Assembly: GCF_000276665.1 (NCBI RefSeq)
Contig: NW_004955404.1
Span: 31,271,637-31,335,636, forward strand
Direction: 5' to 3'
Source: Chinchilla lanigera
Taxonomy: Eukaryota > Chordata > Mammalia > Rodentia > Chinchillidae
Length of the DNA stretch: 64,000 nucleotides
A program made the translations under genes and the position numbers. Numbering within the stretch: position 1 is the stretch's first letter; every line of letters starts with the position of its first letter. Of this stretch, positions 1 to 12,796 are shown in pieces. The notes under the pieces were generated by a model. The model saw only the letters and a list, made by a program, of their open reading frames with translations, ran no database searches and was not told where the DNA came from.

Positions 1-982
1 CAAGGAGATACAAATGGCAAATAAATATATGAGAAAATGTTCAACATCATTAGTCATTCGAGAAATGCAAATTAAAACAACACTAAGATTCCACCTTACC
101 CCAGTAAGAATGGCTAGCATTAAGAAATCAACCAATAACAAATGCTGGCGAGGCTGTGGAGAAATAGGAACCCTTCTCCACTGCTGGTGGGAATGCAGAC
201 TGGTGAAACCACTGTGGAAATCAGTTTGGAGATTCCTCTGAAAACTAGGTTTAGAGGTCCCATTCAACCCTGCTATCCCCCTGCTGGGTATTTTCCCAGA
301 AGATCTAAAAACATCATATCACAGTGATATATGTGCACCTATGTTCATAGCAGCACAATTTGTAATTGCTAAAATGTGGAAGCAACCCAAATGTCCATCC
401 ACCGAGGATTGGATAAGAAAATTATGGTACTTTTATATAATGGAATATTACTCAGCTGTAAAGAAAGATAAACTCAAGGCCTTTATATTTAAATGGTCAC
501 AACTAGAGACCATACTCATAAGTGAAATAAATCAAACATACATGTGCAAGCACCGCATTGTGTCACTAGTGTAAAACTTGAAAGAGTTAAGTTAAACTCG
601 GAGGTATGATAGACACTGTGAAATGATAGGAAACCACCGAAGAGTAAAGGGCTTCTGGGATGTGGGAAAAGAGAAGGGAAAGAAGGAGAAATTTTGTATG
701 CATGTATATACAGGATAGATAACATGGTTGTTCTTCTGTCTTCTATTTCTATGCTGAAAGAAACTGTCAATGAGTCTTTGGTTGACCAGTATTGCATGTC
801 TATATCTGTTTTCATGAGAAGCCACTTTGAAGATATCAATATGTAATACAACCACCACTGTTAATTCCCTACCACTTTGTTTGTAACTCTGTATTGTCTG
901 TATTGTGCTTGTGATATGTTGTAAAATGTTGTATGTCTGTTAATGTTTCCCTCCTTTTATCTTTAAAATTAAAAAAAAAAAA
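1..982 (+). mobile_element. L1 LINE 3' end (ORF2 C-terminus remnant plus 3' UTR), 5' side outside window
   Basis: The translated frames at 14-241 and 341-574 show the usual end of L1 ORF2 ([17 protein letters not shown], then a KLWYFYIMEYYSAVKKDKL-type stretch). They are split across frames, so the copy is dead. A purine-rich tract near 645-695 and one copy of the 3' UTR module follow, ending in an A-tail at 971-982. It lies antisense to LMO7. Confidence 0.9.
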
Positions 983-1034
983 TCTTCCATTTATATATAC
1001 CACTTTTGATTTAATATATATGTGCATGTACATA

Positions 1035-1069
1035 AACACATACACACACACACACACACATACACACAC
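1035..1069. repeat. (CA)n microsatellite
   Basis: CA dinucleotides with two TACA interruptions, just beyond the L1 A-tail. Confidence 0.95.
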
Positions 1070-1749
1070 TCTCCATTTCCTACTTAGCCTCCCAAATAAC
1101 AGTTGAAATTTCAGAATATTACCCTAGTACTACCAACCACCCTACATAAACTACTGAAAAAGAATGGGCATGCTTCAGGTAAATATGGTAATTGGCTCTT
1201 AAATTCAAGTTAATACATAACTCTGCCTGTCATTCAACTTTCAGGCTCAATATACATGGAATCAGATGCCCCTTAAATTAGTTTACATTTATTGCAATCA
1301 ATTTTGATTTTATTTATGAATACCTTTTTAAGACTTTCACGGAATCTAATGATTTCCCCCAGCTCTCACTCCTCCATTCGCCATAGTGACTCCTGACCCA
1401 ATTCTACTAATACTTCCCAAGAAAGTTTTCTCAGCTACCACCCACTGTCATTATCTCTGCCATAATTTAAATCTTAAATTCCTCTTAAGCACGTGCATCA
1501 TCTAATTCCCGAGACTATTCATCCTTTCACGTGCTCATCATTGGTAAAGGGCCCACAAGTTTCAGAGCCAAAAACTGGGGGCCTAAACCAAACACGTGTT
1601 TCCCTCAAAATCTCACTTTCCCATTGCTGAAGCCCATTAAGTCTAGCTACAACCGCATCTCTTCTTTCTCAGCTGTAACTCATGGCCTGCTTTGAGTCTT
1701 GCCCTCCCAAGCCTCCTCCAAGCCGAGGCACCAAGAACCTGCCCCAAGG

Positions 1750-1845
1750 GAATCCTCTAGGGGAGGGGTTGAGGTCCAGAGTTTAATAAACCCTCCAGGT
1801 GATTTTGATTACATAATAATGCAGGCTAATGATGGAAACCACTGC
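1750..1845 (+). mobile_element. hAT-type MITE fragment (MER family)
   Basis: ACCCTCCAGGTGATTTTGAT and the terminal GATGGAAACCACTG match the 3' end of Charlie-related MER elements. Only the end is recognisable. Confidence 0.5.
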
Positions 1846-3504
1846 CCAAGAAACAAACCAAAGTCAAAATTACACCTGAACTGAAACTACAGCTTCAACA
1901 AGTTTAGCTAGTTTTTAGAAAAAGGAAGTTAAACTGAAATGTAATTCCTGTAGCCCTACCCAACTAGAATTAAAAACTAACAATGAAAATCACAAAGAAA
2001 CCTCAAGTTAAGTGAAAAGACTGGTACTTCTGCCAAGGATTTTCAAGTGTTCACTAAAAAGACGTCAATGTGCTTCACCATGCCTGGGTAACACTTACGA
2101 AAGCACTGGACAATGCACTGTGGTTGCTGCTATCACTACACACAAACCTGGCGCGGAATGCCTTGCAGCAGGACTCTAAAGGGCAAGGAAGGTCACTGAG
2201 TGGGTGATTTAACAATTCATGGGCTCCAAAAGAGAACACTTAAGGGGGTAAAAGAAAACGGACCCAACCTATCTTAAATACACAAACATAATGTTTCAAG
2301 TAGCACTGAAGAAATTTCTTCCATAAGATTTCTGAAAAGTCAACTAATGCCAGTTTGGAAGGAATGCTATTCAGACAGTTAAGTTACTTTTGTTGCATTT
2401 ATTTTATAATTTCTTCACAATACCATTCATGCCTGTTTTGTGTCCCTGGAGAAGGGTAATTGGTGAGAAACCAGTCTAGAGATATTTTTGGTAACACTCA
2501 ATTTCTAATTTATTTTCCCTAACTATGAAAATGTGAACTAAATAATGCTGAAATAATTCATCTGAATGTGATAAAAGATTAAGCACTACTCTAAGGACAC
2601 TTACTAGAAAATCCTACACAGAAAATTATAATCCCAAAGTAGTTTGCATATAAATAGTTATACTTTTAAGGCCCCAGACATAAAGGAAAACATCACCTTT
2701 GTGAAAATGGGTGCAGAACATGGATAAAGAAAAATGTACAGTGGCTGTACAGAAAAATTAAAATGGCATCAGTAAAGTCCTTCTTTACATTCAAAAATGT
2801 ATAATTATGCAAATATATTTTTTCTGCTAACTAAAGCAGTTAAACTGCCTTTGAAATCTAAATCTAGCCTTTATTTTATTCAGATTTCTATATCTGAATA
2901 ACAGTCATAAAGTAAAATATAGATAAACTATCATCACTATGCAGTCACTCATTGAAATAATAAGAAATGAGGTAAACGTTAGGTAAAATGAAAGACTACC
3001 TAGTGTAAGTCCTTTGCTGCTCTGGTTAAACAGGCAACGAGGGACAGTGGAAATAACCCTGGAATCCAGATGTAGCACTGAGGTCCAAACACCCACCACT
3101 GTCACTGTTGATGGTGTAAAAGCCACCAGCAGCTTTCTTTGGAAGCACACCTTTTTTCTATATGTGAAGCACCTGTATTAGGTAAGATTATCTCTTTAGT
3201 ACCTTCCCATTCTGATATTCTGAGTTTTACCTCCTATAAAAGATAATTCCTCAGAGGTTCACATGTCTACATTTAATAGCTGCACTACAATTTTAAAGGT
3301 GATATGAAAGTCAATATAAAGTTTTACTAGTCTCTCTAAAGAGCCTTTCTATAAATTCAAACACAACAATGCACATTTGTGCCAACTGCAGGACATGACT
3401 AAGCACTCTGAGCTAATATAAATAGATGCCCCCGTGTACTACCTTGAGTATAACTGGGAGATAACATGCTCCAGAGGTGTTGAGGCCTGACTTCAACATA
3501 TGCC

Positions 3505-3575
3505 AGGGGCTGGGGATGTAGCCCAGTGGTACAACACATGCGTGGCATGCACATGGTGCTGGGTTCAAATTAAAA
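3505..3575 (+). mobile_element. ID SINE, degraded
   Basis: GGGGCTGGGGATGTAGCCC opens a tRNA-derived ID body. The B-box region is reduced to GCTGGGTTCAAAT and the A-tail is poor, so this is an old copy. Confidence 0.75.
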
Positions 3576-3740
3576 ATTCTTTTGAATATTCAATTAGGCC
3601 ACTGGAGGCAGAAGGACCAGTAAGTTATTAAATTCAGTCCTTAAAAGCAATTGTAAGACATAAGAAAAACATAATCTTTCAAATAACGTAATCCCAAATT
3701 TCTTCTAAAAATGGAATGAAACATCAGCAAACTTCAGGAT

Positions 3741-3933
3741 GACAATGCTGGACATCAAATCCATTCTCCTGGGGCTGGGGATTTAGCTCAGTGGCACAGC
3801 GCCTGCCTGGTAAGTGTGAGGTCATGAGTCCCCGGTACCAGAAAAAACCCAAAACAAAACAAAACAAAACAAATCCATTCTCTTGCACATGCTAGGCAAG
3901 TATTCTAACAGTGAACTACACGCCCAACTCTAA
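3741..3933 (-). mobile_element. Old antisense ID SINE interrupted by a younger ID
   Basis: The two halves, 3741-3770 and 3871-3933, join to give an antisense ID (CAATGCTGGACATCAAATCC ... TTGCACATGCTAGGCAAG ... GTGAACTAC). The younger element at 3771-3870 splits them. Confidence 0.65.
3771..3870 (+). mobile_element. ID SINE inserted in an older ID
   Basis: The body runs from GGGGCTGGGGATTTAGCTC to GTCCCCGGTACC with a CAAAA-rich tail. The 15-bp flanks CAAATCCATTCTCCT (3756-3770) and CAAATCCATTCTCTT (3870-3884) are near-identical target-site duplications. Confidence 0.9.
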
Positions 3934-3967
3934 TTTTATGCACTTTAGATTATCATATGTAAATAAC

Positions 3968-4146
3968 CTTTTTTCTTTGGTGGGGGGCACTACTGGGGGT
4001 TGAACCTAGCTAGGGCTTTTGTCCTAGCTGCACTCCAAGACCTGTATTTTAATTTTTTTTTTTAATTTCAAGACAAGTTTTCACTAAGTTGCTAAATTGG
4101 CTGGGTAAAGCTCAAATTTTCATTTCTCCTGCCTCAGTCTCCGAAA
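3968..4146 (-). mobile_element. Antisense B1-ID composite, old
   Basis: An antisense ID-like half (CTACTGGGGGTTGAACC) is followed by an antisense B1-like half (TTTCAAGACAAGTTTTCAC, then TCCTGCCTCAGTCTCC). This order matches the dimeric B1-dID elements of rodents. Confidence 0.6.
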
Positions 4147-4269
4147 AAGAAATATTTTTGCTTTCATGTTTTGTGTTCTAATTTTCTTGATCATTATGTT
4201 TATATAAAATGCTTACAACTGTTACCATACAAAAATACCTAAGGATAATAGTTTTCCACGTTTTTAAGA

Positions 4270-4371
4270 TTTAGAGCTGAGATGGGTACACAGTTCATTG
4301 ACAGAGTGCTTGCCAAGTATAAATAAGGCCCTGGGTTCAATCCCCAGCACCATAAAAAAAAAAAAAAAAGA
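4270..4371 (+). mobile_element. ID SINE
   Basis: The B box is GGTTCAATCCCCAGCACC with a run of about 16 A after it. The A-box side has diverged (CAGTTCATTGACAGAGTGC). It abuts the L1 remnant that follows. Confidence 0.75.
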
Positions 4372-4429
4372 TTCGGATTTAATTGGCCCATAGTTCTTAG
4401 TTAACTCTAAACAGCAAACAAGGAGAGGA

Positions 4430-6130
4430 ACAAAATTGTTATACAGATTCAATGCAATTCCAATGAAAATATCATTAGTATACATCACAGACCTAGAAAA
4501 AGTATTCCTAAAATTCATCTGGAACCAGAAGTGACCCAGAACAGCAAAAGTAATCCTGGGCAACAAAGGCAAGGAAAGAGGTATCACACTCCCCGATTTG
4601 AAACTATACTACAAAGCTACTGTAATAAAATCAGTATGATACTGGCAAAAAAAAAATACAAAAATGGGCATCTGAGATGAACACACTTCTAACATGAAGA
4701 AATACAAACAGCAAATAAATGCATGAAAAAATGTTCAACATCATTAGTCATTCGAGAAATGCAAATTAAAACAACACTGAGATTCCATCTCACCCCAGAA
4801 AGAATGGCTATTATCAAGAAATCAACCAATAACAAATGCTGGAGGGGCTGTGGGGGAAAAGGAACTCTTCTCCACTGTTGGTGGGAGTGTAGACTGGTGC
4901 AACCACTGTGGAAATCAGTCTAGAGATTTTTCAGTAAACTAGGATTAAAGGTCCCATTCAACCCAGCTATTCCCCTCCTGGGTATTTTTCCAGAACTGAA
5001 AGCATCATACCACAGCGAAATATGTCCACCCATGTTTATAGCAGCACAATTTGTAATAGCTAAATCTTGGAAACCACTCAAACGTCCATCAACTGAGGAA
5101 CGTATAAAAAAGATGTGGTATTTTTATTCAATGGGGTATTACTTAACTATAAAGAAAGATAAACTAGAGGCCTTTATAGGTAAATGGATGTAACTAGAGA
5201 CCATACTCATAAGTGAAATAAATCAGATTTACATGTGTAAACTTTGTATTTCCTTCCTACGATAAGAACCTGAAAGAATAAATAAAATCTGAAAGGTACA
5301 ACAGATATTGTGAAAGGGAAAAGAAACTGCTCAAATAGAAAGGAGCAACTGGGATGAAGGGAGGGAGAGGAAAAAGAAAGAAGAGGAAAAAAATATGTAT
5401 ATGTATACACAGGATAGCTAGGATAATTGTACTACTAATATCTGTTGGTTTGTTGTAAGGAACTGTTAATGTGTAATTGTTTGATCTTACACGCATATAT
5501 CTTGTTCTATGTACAACCATTTTGAAGATAACATTATGTAATATAACAACCATTGTTAATATCCCACCACGTTTTAAAATTCTGTATAATTTTTATTGTT
5601 CTCTATGCTGTTTTGTTTACATACTTGTTTTTGTTATTTTGTTTTTTTCTTTTCTCTTTAAAATGAAAAACAAAATTTATATGTATATACAAGGACAGCT
5701 GGGACAGGTGTATTGCTGATGTCTGTGGTTTATTGAAAGGAACAGTCAGTGCTTAAAATTTTCTTTTTTCTTGACCAATTTTGCACACTTGAATCTGGTA
5801 ATCAGAATGGTTAATCTGAAAACAACAATATGCAATATAAGAACCATTGTTGAACTCTTACCATCTTGTATGGTGAAGCTCTGCATCATTTCCAATTTTT
5901 TTTTTTATTACTTGTTACTGTCTTTGACTGATCAATCTTGTATTCTTATGTATGGTGGACTGAGCAACTTCATCGAAGATAATAGTATATAATGTAGCAA
6001 CCATTGTTAATTCCTATCATTTTATTTTGAGGTCATGTATCATTTTTGTTGTTTTTGTGTTGTTTTGATTTTGTCTTCATTGTTGTTTTGTTAGTTTTTT
6101 TTAATCTTTAAAATAAAAACATTTAAAAAC
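4430..6130 (+). mobile_element. L1 LINE 3' fragment with repeated 3' UTR
   Basis: 4430-4640 corresponds to the conserved ORF2 stretch around YRFNAIP and KFIWNQK. An apparent internal deletion near 4650-4690 follows, then the same ORF2 C-terminus seen at 1-250 ([24 protein letters not shown]). Frames are broken, so it is not functional. The 3' UTR from about 5340 to 6130 is far longer than that of the copy at the left edge because a module is repeated. It lies antisense to LMO7. Confidence 0.88.
5401..6130 (+). repeat. Tandem module in the L1 3' UTR, about three units
   Basis: Units begin near 5401 and 5681 with ATGTATA(C/T)ACA-AGGA-AGCT and share a later core, ACCATTGTTAAT (5549-5560), ACCATTGTTGAA (5843-5854) and ACCATTGTTAAT (6000-6011). 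The third unit is partial, from about 5915. Two units end in a T-rich run followed by TCTTTAAAAT. The other L1 copy in this window has the core only once, at 853-864. Confidence 0.75.
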
Positions 6131-6852
6131 ACGGGGAGGAAAACTCATCTACTGAAGATTGAGAGTATCCAGGGGCGCTTCCTTCCCGCCCTGTATGTTG
6201 AGCAGATTGCATATCAGGATGGTCATGTGGATGGCACCATCCTCTCCAGGTGAAGGGAAACTTCCAAGTTCCAGAGCAGCCTCTTTCCTCCTTGTATGCT
6301 GCTGTTTCCCTCCTAAAATGGTTTCCTTTCTAAAAATATATTTTATCCTTATTCCTCCAAGGATAAAATCATGGTGCTTAGCTTATCCTTACAATCCTCT
6401 TGTCTTAACATTCAGCCACACACTTTTAACTACGAAAGTTATTTTTACCTCAATTTTATTAAGCAAGAAGTTACTGGGAATCTGAGACTAAGAATTTAAA
6501 CTAAGCTAAACCTAACTAAAAAATCCCTAACATAACAGAAAAAAAAATCCCTACACTAATCTATACTTAAGAGAGAAAAAAGTCCACAGGAGAAAAAACA
6601 GCAACTCAGTGGTGCTTTCCCCTTTCACTTCTGCCATGCAAGTCCCTCACATCAACCAGCCCAGCACCTCTGCATGCTCCACAGTGGTAACGCGCTTACT
6701 TGATTAGGGTTTACCAACTGTTTTTTAAATCTGCCTAGTGCTGGATATACTGAGAGTAGTTTTTTTAAAAAACCTACCATTAAAGGGCTGGAAGTTGGTT
6801 TAGGGGTGAAACAAACATATATTCTAAGAGCTAAAAGGGATTTTTTTTTAAA

Positions 6853-6984
6853 GTTGGGAGTGGTGGCATATATCTGTAATCCCAGTATCTGGGAGGCTGA
6901 GGCATGACGATCACAAATTCAAAATTAGCCTGGGCAACTTGGCAAGACCAAGTCTCAAAATCAACACTTTAAAAAAAAAAAAAA
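6853..6984 (+). mobile_element. B1 SINE without internal duplication
   Basis: GTGGTGGCATATATCTGTAA, TCCCAGTATCTGGGAGGCTG and AGCCTGGGCAACTTGGCAAG are 7SL-derived B1 motifs, followed by an A14 tail. The 29-bp duplication of modern B1 is absent, as in proto-B1. Confidence 0.8.
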
Positions 6985-7938
6985 GGCTCACCCTGCCGTC
7001 TCTTCTTCATAATCCTCATCACTGCTTCATGTTATCTTACTTTTACCCACTAGCCATCCCCCCTCTTACAGTATATGCCTAAGAATGACAGGTCTGTGTC
7101 ACCACAAAACAGAGTTCCAGTGCTTAGAACAATGCCAAGTACACAGAAAGGGCTCAAAAGATGTAGACATTTGTTAAACTCATTTATCATATCAAACACT
7201 AATGATATGCATGCCTTTAAGTGTTGTTTTTCAACCTCAATGGTTAAAAGGTGAAGAAGATTTTTGTCACAAAATTGGTGTGTCTAGCTGAGTCAGGTTT
7301 TCTCACAGACTCGATGGTTCAATGCTATTTTGGGGGGACAGGTTTGCAAGGTGGGGGAAGATAGGCAGATAAGTACACTTGTGTTTATTGGCATATAATG
7401 TGTCTGAAATTGTCTATTCTTGAGGGTGTTGGATGAATTCTTGTACGAACAGCTGTTTGCATGAAATAAGGAGCTGAGATTTAAAATGAAATGACAGGAA
7501 AGACAAGCAAGTGACAACTTTTCCTCTTGCTACAGGAAAATATAGAAACCCAATGCATGGAGCTGGGTGCAGCTGACATTGGCCTTGGCTGTGGGTGCCA
7601 CACAGAGTACTAGTTGCAATCTAGGCACCCAAGGCTAGCACGTACAGTGACACTGGAATCTCTACTCTGCTTTCAGTATCTCTCTGGGTCCAGATGATGA
7701 GCCCACACTCCTATGAGAAAGGCATGGTGTTGCCCTTCTGTGTTTGCTTCTGCCAATCACTCTCCTGGGAAGCAGCTCCTAGTTAGTACAGGGAGTCAGT
7801 ACAGGAACTCAGAACACTTCCAGAAGGCACGACAGAAAACAGGGCAACCTTCTATAAGGAAAGTGAATTTTTATCTAGGGTTAAAAGGAGGGGGCAAAAA
7901 GAAAAATGGTTAAAGCCACATTTAAAATGCAGAACTGG

Positions 7939-8040
7939 GGGGCTGGGGATTTAGCTCAGCGGCAAAAGCGCCTGCCTGGCAAGCGCAAGGTCGTGAGTTC
8001 GGTTCCCGGTACCGGAGAAAAACCAAAAAGAAAAAAAAAA
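7939..8040 (+). mobile_element. Young ID SINE with perfect 15-bp target-site duplication
   Basis: The A box TAGCTCAGCGG and B box AGTTCGGTTCC are intact. The tail reads GGAGAAAAACCAAAAAG plus poly-A. AAAATGCAGAACTGG flanks it on both sides (7924-7938 and 8041-8055) without mismatch, so insertion was recent. Confidence 0.95.
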
Positions 8041-8229
8041 AAAATGCAGAACTGGCAGAAGGTTAGGCACACAGAGCAGTGGAACCAAGCACAGTTAGAA
8101 GTATAGGTACACTTACAGGGAAAATTGGTTTTCAACGAAGTGGCAAGATAATATAATAAAGAAACCATAGTCTTTTCAGAAATGAGCACTGTAATAACTG
8201 GATAAGTATAAGGGGATGGGAGGAAGGAA

Positions 8230-8995
8230 GGAATGAAGCCTGACCATTATCTCACACCATACACAAAAACAGACTGTGAATAGATCATGAAGAGCTCAAT
8301 ATCACTACCCATGAGGAAAATGTCAACAAAAATCATTATGAAACTTTACTGGACACTAAGACAGAAAAAAGTATAATGAAGTGATAATAAATATCAGGAG
8401 AATGTGGAGCAACTGCTCTTCTCATGTCTTGGAGACAGAAACACTAGTGCACCCCCTCTGGAAAGCAGTGTGGCGGTGTCTTATAAGCTGACCACACATT
8501 CCCAGCAATCCCCTCCCTAAGTACTTATCCAAGAGAAACAAAAACATGTTCACACAAAAATTTGTATGTGAATGTTTATACTAGCATTATTCATAACACT
8601 CAAAACTTGGAAACACAAACATCTATCAACTGATGACCAAAAGGCGTATCTGCATGTGGAAAAATTACATAATAATAAACTACTGCACAGAATGCATGAA
8701 TCTCAACAACGTCGCACAAACTGAATGTAGACAAACACAGAAAAGGACATATTGTGTGTTCAATTAATATGGTATTTTATAAGAAGCAACATGACAGTGA
8801 CCTGTAGTGACTAAACAGACTATAGTTAGAAATCACCTGAGGGATCTGGTGGTTAAAGGACACAAGGAAGCTTTCTGGAGTTCTATATCTTGACTACAGT
8901 AATTATAAAACCTATTCAATTACCAAGGCTCCAACTGTACACATAAAATAAATTTTATTGGATGCAAATTGTATTAAAATAAAGCTGGAAAAAAT
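8230..8995 (+). mobile_element. Older L1 (L1M-type) 3' region
   Basis: The order of motifs matches the end of an old mammalian L1: a GGAATGTGGAGCAACTG-like stretch, GGAAAGCAGTGTGGCGG, CATTATTCATAACA, then CTACTGCACAGAATGCATGAATC and the 3' UTR ending near CAACTGTACACATAAAATAAATT. It is diverged, without an ORF. It lies antisense to LMO7. Confidence 0.75.
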
Positions 8996-11989
8996 CAGTT
9001 CAGAAGTAAAGATGAGTGCAAATGGTTTCCTGGAGAAGAAAATAGTGCACGTAAAGGTATGGCTTAATGAAGTCAATGGTCATCATTTTTGCACTAGTAA
9101 ATAAGCTCAGGTGTGAAAGCAAATGTAACACAAAGGAAGGGCTCAATTTAAAAAAAAGTGAAGGAATACTTTTCTCTCCACCCTCACTTTCAGAGAGCTA
9201 AACTTCATTTTCCTACAAATTATTACTGTCTCTTCATAGCACTCCCAAATCTACACACCCTGACTTCTGCTTAAATATACTGACAACTCCTGCATTTCTA
9301 TACAAATGTCCTACTGCCATATCCAACAAAATATGTTAAAAACTTAATTTCCCTCTTGCCTCTAAAGAGGCTGCCTTTCCTGCTTCTGCTAATGATTGCA
9401 AAGCTCTAAAGATAGCTCTTCTAGCCCCTCCGCTCTGATCAGTCTTTGGCATTTGTCTCTTCATTCACACTTCACTACTTTCAGCAGTTGGCATCCTCAT
9501 CCCAACACCCATGAACTGCAACCGTTTCTTTCTCTGGCGCCAAGCTTCCATACCGGTTTCCAGACACAGGTTTTACAGTCTACTTCATCGCCCCATCTTT
9601 CTAAGCCTCTGATTTTAACATTTTAACCTTCTGTTTGAGAGTTTGGGGGACTAATCTCACAACTGCTGAACTAATGTTTAAACCCTCTAGCTGGAATATT
9701 TGAAGTGAGGAATCACCAAAGCTTCCCCCAGCCTATCACTCTGCCTCCCATCTGCGCACCTACACTAGAGACTCTTGCCTCAAGCTTTCATGGCCAAATG
9801 TAAGCCTCAAGAGCGCGGACCTTGTTGTGAGTGGACTTTACTCATTGCTTCACTTCTGGAGGGCTCTGTAAAATGTCTGACAAAACCTCTTGCCTCTGTG
9901 CTTCTGGAAGTGCCAATCTTCTTACGGTGGTCTCTCACTTTCCACAGGAACCCTACCCAGCCTACCTGATCCTGTCCTGTCCCCCTAAATCTCACTCTAG
10001 AATGTGATCATTTTTGTCTAAACTTGTCCTGTTCAGAGGTTTAGAATGTGATCATCATTGTTCAGCCCTTGTTTAAAGAGACTCTCATCCCTTCCATAGT
10101 GAAGTCAGAGCCCCTATGTGAATAAAATCAGTTGCTTTTTCATGGGTACAATGGAATTTGAGAAGCAATGTTTAAATTACTTGACCGCTCAGTAAAATCT
10201 GGGTAATTCGGCACCTGCAGCTACTATACACAAACTTCTCCATTTTCTCTACACTTCCTTTGTACCCAAACAGCTTCATAGAGCTCATGTGTGACAGATA
10301 CATGTTAACACATTTTAAAAATCTCCTCATACAATTTCTGTATCTTTTGAACACACTTAAAAGGCAGAATCTTGAGGGGGTGGGGGGAGAGAGCGCACTG
10401 TGTTCCAGACCACAACAGTAATTTCCTCTTGTCGCATTTCCTAAACATACGATCTTGAGCAAGTCACTGACTCAAGTTTTACACCTGTCAATTCAGGAAT
10501 CTACTCCATTTTACACAGCAGCTCTAAGATTACACGTCAAGCAAAATGTTCAAAGGTTATTTTCTATTTTCCATGCCCTCTCAAAAATAGTATTTTTCCT
10601 TCCTTTATGTAAATAATACTGTTAAACGCAAATGTTTTATTATTACAACTAACCTATCCACTAGTTATTTAAGTGTTCTTGTTTATATATTTCTGCTATA
10701 CTCATATCTTACTATTTTAATGTAGTCTTCTTTGTATATTTCAGCTATATTCATATCTTAGGCTATTATTAATGTACCTTCAGTAATATAAATATCACAT
10801 TCTTAAAATGGAAATTTAATAAATATTTCTTCCTATCAGTGAATACTGATCATTCGGAACTTTAAAACTGTTTCTGGCTTGGTGAGGGAGGTGATCTCTC
10901 CATTTACTGTACATCCTAGTAAAGGAATTCCTAAAGTGTTTCTGTGTTTAAGTCATTTCTTGGACTTTGCTTTTCTGAGTCACTGTCTGATTCCCACCCC
11001 TTTTTTTTCCCTACAACTAAAGGGCAGTTTCACTTTACCGGAATTAGACTGTGCTATTTATTGTTGCAGGGAGTGCTCTGTGCCTCACACCTGTTTTAAG
11101 TCCTCCAAAGGCCATGTGGATAACAGAACTTTGAGCACTGTACCACAATAATTATTCTTCTTTAATTATTTTTGCTTACAATTCACGCTTCAGAATAGGA
11201 CTTCAAATTAGTAACTGCTAAACCTTTGTGTAAAATTTGATATTTGATATAATGGTAACAAAACTAATACCCTATGTGTTGTTTTCTTTTTTAAAGACCA
11301 GCTATTCGCAGCTAATCTAAAGGAGGGAAATGTAGTTTAGTTTAGTTTTTAACAAGATTAAGTAAAACAGAACACCACAAACTGGTAAGCAAGGAGTTAG
11401 TCAAGATAAAATGTATTTATTGCTTCCATTTTTAAAGCAGATTCAGTGCCAGAGCTATAAGGGTCAAAGTTTGATAGTATGACCCCAAGTAATGTAGACT
11501 AATACAGTTTTACGAGCCTCAGCTTTTAATAGGACTGTTCCAGTATCCTGCCAAATACAACTGAACTTCATAAATATCTGTATGAAAGTCATAAAACATA
11601 CAAAGGTATTTACATACAGCTATCAATAAAACCAAATATTCTATTATTTCTCAACTAGTCAGTGTTAAAGAACCACATTTGTACCATATTTTGGCTGTCA
11701 CAAGACAGGTGACATTAGGTTATAAAACTAGGTTATAAAAATCAAGTATCTTAGATTTGATGGCATATCATAACATGGCCACCTGGAGCTACTTAGCACA
11801 CAAAATAGAAAAAATTTTAAAATCATAACACAAAGATATTTACCATGTATGAAATGAGACAGTGTCAATCATGTACAAAAATTCACTTTGGTAAAGCCAG
11901 CCTTGTTACAAAGTAGCTTGTGGCAACATTAGCTACACAGAACTAGAAAAAATATTAGCAAATTGTTAAAGGCTGTTTAAATCTGTTTA

Positions 11990-12180
11990 GCGACTACAAT
12001 GGAAGGAGCACATGCCTTGCAGGCAAAGAGACTTCTAGAATTAAAATACTAGCTCTGTTACTTGTTCAAGGTCAGACAGCCAAGGAAATTTGTCTTCTCT
12101 GCCTCATTTCACTTCAGGCATCTGAAGCAAAAGGAAATTCCTGGCTGGGCTGCTATTAGTTTAGAAATAACTTATGTAAG
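11990..12180 (+). mobile_element. MIR SINE, diverged
   Basis: CAATGGAAGGAGCACATGCC, TAAAATACTAGCTCTGTTAC and CTGCCTCATTTCACTTC match MIR head-to-middle order. Confidence 0.6.
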
Positions 12181-12714
12181 ATACCTGATAGTGCCTGATA
12201 GCTCTGATCTGGTTCATCTAGACCTAGTTGATTACAGCGATAGGGAATATCTGAGATGTTCTGGGCCTTCTAATCTCATTGTTACTTGTTACTCCAAATC
12301 CAGCATTCCCTTTGAGGGAATTATTTCAATGCTTCCGTAAGTCTCAAAAGCAAAAATTAAGTTTTTTTTCTCTACTTTTGGTTTTAAGATCAAGGCAGAC
12401 AAGGAATTTGTTTCGTTTTCTTTACTCACAGTGTTCAGGATCTGTACATGGGTAAATATTAGATATTCATTGGCTACTACTGACAAGACACAAGGCAAAC
12501 TGTCCACAGATGAGAGCATTCAATGCCCCCAGCCATGCTTCAGACACCCACTCACCTGCATACCCACCCACATGCCCTATTCCTATCACCCCAGCAAGGT
12601 TTTGCGTGATTGTCTCTGCTAGAAAGAGAAGTCTCCAGTCCCAGGAACTCACAGCTTATAGCATCTATAGATGTCAGAGTCTTTTAATAAAGAGATTTAT
12701 TTTCCTGCCACTTT

Positions 12715-12796
12715 CTTTTTTTGGTACTGGAAGTTGAATTCATGACCTTGTGTTTGCCAGGCAGGTGCTCTGCCACTGAGCTATATTCCAGGCCCA
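12715..12796 (-). mobile_element. Antisense ID SINE
   Basis: The T-run, GGTACTGG and GCTCTGCCACTGAGCTA are the reverse of an ID body. The flanks TTTCCTGCCACTTT (12701-12714) and TCTCCTGCAACTTT (12797-12810) are a diverged target-site duplication. Confidence 0.82.

Noticed and set aside
1..574. Reverse-transcriptase-like coding gene at the left edge
   Set aside because: The L1 ORF2 end is broken over different frames and lacks the 5' part within the window; it is a dead repeat, not a gene.
7939..8020. tRNA-like body resembling a tRNA gene (as in all ID copies)
   Set aside because: It has Pol III boxes but carries the ID extension, an A-rich tail and target-site duplications and lacks a functional cloverleaf, so it is a SINE.
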